From Paenibacillus sp. MMS18-CY102 (GTDB lineage Bacteria > Bacillota > Bacilli > Paenibacillales > Paenibacillaceae), in assembly GCF_009789195.1 (NCBI RefSeq), contig NZ_WSTC01000025.1, positions 1 to 64,000 of the forward strand: a stretch of 64,000 bases of DNA, written 5' to 3'. Position 1 is the first letter of the stretch, and every line of letters starts with the position of its first letter. The translations under genes and the position numbers were made by a program. The notes under the pieces were generated by a model. That model had not been told where the DNA came from. It did not search any database and saw only the letters and a list, made by a program, of their open reading frames with translations. Positions 61,999-64,000 of this stretch are shown piece by piece.

Positions 61999-63246
61999 AT
62001 GAAACGGGAACAATGGAATGAACGGATAGGAGTCGAGGGCAAGATGAAAGCACAGGAACGCAACGGGAGACGGCGTATGCGGATAACAATCGTGGATGAT
62101 AATGCGATGAACGTCACAGTTGTACAAGAAATGCTGAAACGGGCCGGCTATCAGAACATTACGACAGCTGCTTCAGCGATGGAGCTTTATAGGCAGCTAG
62201 GGCTGGACGAGGAAGGCAATGATACCCAGCACCAAGCAGAGGATCCCGGTGTGGACCTGATCCTATTGGACATGATGATGCCGCGCATTGACGGCATTAC
62301 GGCCTGCCGGACAATTCATGGCCTTGAGCGATTGAAAGATATTCCGATCATTATGGTAACGGCGATTGGAGATTCCAAGAAGCTGGCGGAGGCGCTTGAT
62401 GCAGGGGCGACGGACTATGTGACGAAGCCGATTAACCGGGTCGAGCTGATGGCGAGAATCCGCTCTGCGCTTCGATTGAAGCAGGAGAAAGATTGGCATA
62501 AGGAGCGGGACCGCCGTTTGCGCGATGAGCTGCAGTTAGCGCGTGAGGTTCAGTATGCGGTATTGCCTAGCCGGCTTGAAAATGAGCGGATCGTGATCGA
62601 TGCCATCTATCGCCCTTCGGAGGAATTGTCCGGTGACCTATACGCATGGCATCGCATTGATGACAATCGTTACGCAGTCGTCGTCATCGACGCGATGGGA
62701 CATGGGATTTCCTCCTCGCTCGTCTGCATGTTCATTGCTTCGATTCTGAAGGAAGCGATGGGTTCGTTAACGGATCCGGACAAGGTGGTTCATGAGCTTA
62801 ACCGCCGCGCGATGCAGCTCAACTTCTCCGACCAGCTCATCCATTATTATTTTACAGGCATCTATATGGTTGTTGACCTAGCTAGCGGTGTGGCGGAATA
62901 CGTGAATGCAGGGCATCCGCCAGGTTTGCTGCTAAGAAGCGGGAGCAGTGAAGCCGAGTACTTGACTGGCGGAAGCCCAGCGATCGGCATATTCGACGGG
63001 ATAACGGTGACGAAGCAGACGGTATCCATCGGCGCAGGGGACCGAATCGTGCTGTTCACGGACGGCCTGCTTGATCCGGTTGATGGCATGCAAGAGGAGC
63101 AGCCAGGAGAGAAGCTCGGCAGGCTGCTAGCTGGCTGTACAGGCGACTCCTTTGCAACGCAGTGGGAGTCGACGCTCTTCGGGGAGAGCGAGGCGGAACA
63201 AGAGTGTGCGGATGACCGGTGCTTGCTATGGGTATCCATCCAATAA
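61999..63246 (+). CDS. response regulator with PP2C (RsbU/SpoIIE-type) phosphatase domain
   Basis: 415 residues. ~27-155: receiver domain (ITIVDDNAMN; phospho-Asp in LILLDMMMPRIDG; KPINR lysine). ~160-185: a linking coiled coil. ~185-412: PP2C-type Ser/Thr phosphatase with ELQLAREVQYAVLPS, LSGDLYAWHRI (metal Asp), VVIDAMGHGISSSLV, EYVNAGHPPGLLL and VLFTDGLLDP. Such proteins dephosphorylate anti-anti-sigma factors in partner-switching cascades; no such partner is in the window. The start is uncertain: ATG 61999, 62044 or 62077, the last giving a receiver that begins MRITIVDD. Confidence 0.92.
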   Translation: MKREQWNERIGVEGKMKAQERNGRRRMRITIVDDNAMNVTVVQEMLKRAGYQNITTAASAMELYRQLGLDEEGNDTQHQAEDPGVDLILLDMMMPRIDGITACRTIHGLERLKDIPIIMVTAIGDSKKLAEALDAGATDYVTKPINRVELMARIRSALRLKQEKDWHKERDRRLRDELQLAREVQYAVLPSRLENERIVIDAIYRPSEELSGDLYAWHRIDDNRYAVVVIDAMGHGISSSLVCMFIASILKEAMGSLTDPDKVVHELNRRAMQLNFSDQLIHYYFTGIYMVVDLASGVAEYVNAGHPPGLLLRSGSSEAEYLTGGSPAIGIFDGITVTKQTVSIGAGDRIVLFTDGLLDPVDGMQEEQPGEKLGRLLAGCTGDSFATQWESTLFGESEAEQECADDRCLLWVSIQ

Positions 63247-63255
63247 ATAAGCAAA

Positions 63256-63290
63256 AGCCTCACGATGCTGTCATCAGCCATCGTGAGGCT
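63256..63290. terminator. bidirectional terminator
   Basis: AGCCTCACGATG (63256-63267) pairs with CATCGTGAGGCT (63279-63290), between convergent genes. Confidence 0.85.
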
Positions 63291-63303
63291 CTATTTGTTG
63301 CTA

Positions 63304-64000
63304 TTAGCTTCGCCCGCGCGGCTTGTCGGCTAAGGATTGCTCAGAAGCCGAGCGGGACAGCAGGGCCGCTGCCGTAATGGAGCGGTCTTCCGCTTGCGCA
63401 GCCGATGGTGATCGGCGAGACCGGCGTTTGCTGCGGCTTTTCTTTGGTTGCTTCGCTGCTGGCTCCTGGCTAGGCAGCTTCGCATTCAGCAGGTCGCCTG
63501 TCCAGCCCTTGCGCCAGAACCAAAAGTAAATGCCAGCCGTGCACAGAATGACGACCAGGCACATGCCGATGAAGCCCCAAGGCTCGTCCGACCACGGCAA
63601 CTTGCGGAAATTCATTCCCCATAGCGTGCCGGCAATCGTCGCAGGCATGAATAGAACGGTAAATATCGTGAGCGTCTTCATAATGTCGTTGCCCCGGAAA
63701 CTGGAGATGGCATCATCCATCGAGATCAACGTATCGATCTCAGCCGCATAGGCGGACAATAGAGAGCCGATCCGCTCAAGCTTATGCTGAAGGCGAATAT
63801 GCGCGTCCGTCTCCGCTAGAGTGCCGACGAACGTCTCCTGCATGGCATCGTAGAGCTCCTTGATCGGCATATACAGGTGGCTCCAGTGAAGCAAATCATA
63901 CCGCCGGTCAAAAATCGCCGCCATCAAGTTCATTCGATTACGTTTGCGCATGGCATGCTCTAAGTCGCTTAATCGCGACTCGAAGCCGTCGAGCCCATGA
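63304..64000 (-). CDS. CorA-family divalent cation transporter, cut by window end
   Basis: C-terminal part of a CorA-type channel. The frame continues past the window edge (LDGFESRLSDLEHAMRKRNRMNL upstream of the first internal ATG). Long stalk helix, pore helix TLTIFTVLFMPATIAGTLWGMNF with the GMN selectivity motif, and a second helix (GFIGMCLVVILCTAGIYFWFW). Unusually for CorA, whose C-terminus ends in a short basic tail after the second helix, about 75 residues follow, rich in Arg, Lys, Ser and Ala (KKSRSKRRSRRS). Imports Mg2+ or a related metal. Confidence 0.88.
   Translation of the reverse strand, partial: HGLDGFESRLSDLEHAMRKRNRMNLMAAIFDRRYDLLHWSHLYMPIKELYDAMQETFVGTLAETDAHIRLQHKLERIGSLLSAYAAEIDTLISMDDAISSFRGNDIMKTLTIFTVLFMPATIAGTLWGMNFRKLPWSDEPWGFIGMCLVVILCTAGIYFWFWRKGWTGDLLNAKLPSQEPAAKQPKKSRSKRRSRRSPSAAQAEDRSITAAALLSRSASEQSLADKPRGRS

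Overview
The window looks like a chromosomal segment of a Paenibacillus-type member of the Bacillales. It has low-to-mid GC, strong AGGAGG-type ribosome binding sites, many TTG/GTG starts, a glpP-controlled glpK/glpD locus, a ComP/ComA-like pair, an S-layer-anchored (SLH) GH87 alpha-1,3-glucanase and a Gram-positive Pel operon. I see no tRNA, rRNA, CRISPR array or intact insertion sequence.

Layout. 0.1-3.7 kb: ComP/ComA-like two-component pair, then an ABC-2 exporter. 3.9-7.1 kb: YkuK-like protein, DEDDh exonuclease, DUF4097 protein, small membrane protein. 7.5-21.1 kb: a polymorphic-toxin island built from phage-tail-spike parts. It holds a VgrG-like spike, a pentapeptide-repeat protein, an Imm11-like protein, a MOG1/PsbP-like putative chaperone, a PAAR-like DUF4280 tip, and a second VgrG-like protein with a deaminase toxin tip and its immunity gene. 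Two orphan toxin/immunity cassettes follow (GH-E nuclease and HNH/LHH-type nuclease, each with a SUKH immunity gene). Their ~1.05-kb cores repeat the C-terminal half of the toxin-bearing VgrG. 21.2-22.2 kb: spermidine-synthase-like enzyme. 22.3-26.6 kb: efeOBU iron uptake under a textbook Fur box. 26.8-28.5 kb: ECF sigma and anti-sigma. 28.7-35.3 kb: a 2222-residue surface glucanase. 35.5-41.6 kb: lipoprotein, VTT protein, RNA methylase, alpha/beta hydrolase, pirin, TrhA. 42-46 kb: glpP-glpK plus glpD with its own attenuated leader. 46.3-48 kb: GTP cyclohydrolase II-like enzyme and lipase. 48.1-60.5 kb: a Pel exopolysaccharide locus. 60.7-64 kb: BdbD/BdbC thiol oxidoreductases, a response-regulator/PP2C phosphatase, and a CorA-like transporter cut by the window end.

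Two regions stand out. First, the 7.5-20.6 kb island has the protein set of a type VI-like spike (VgrG, PAAR, MOG1/PsbP-fold protein, pentapeptide protein) but no sheath, tube or ATPase in the window. It also shows readable rearrangements: in-phase core repeats, a 68-bp inverted fragment, a 114-bp in-frame deletion between 9-bp repeats, ~195-bp direct repeats behind the immunity genes, and a second diverged copy of the promoter and start of the first vgrG at the far end. Second, the Pel locus encodes PelD fused to a sugar-nucleotide epimerase, with an RxxD c-di-GMP I-site at canonical spacing to a degenerate GGDEF. It has a divergent secreted hydrolase that may replace the missing PelA hydrolase domain, and a CotH-kinase/VTC/DUF4956 trio at the operon end with no assigned role.

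All assignments come from reading the sequence and recalling family motifs. No database search was run.
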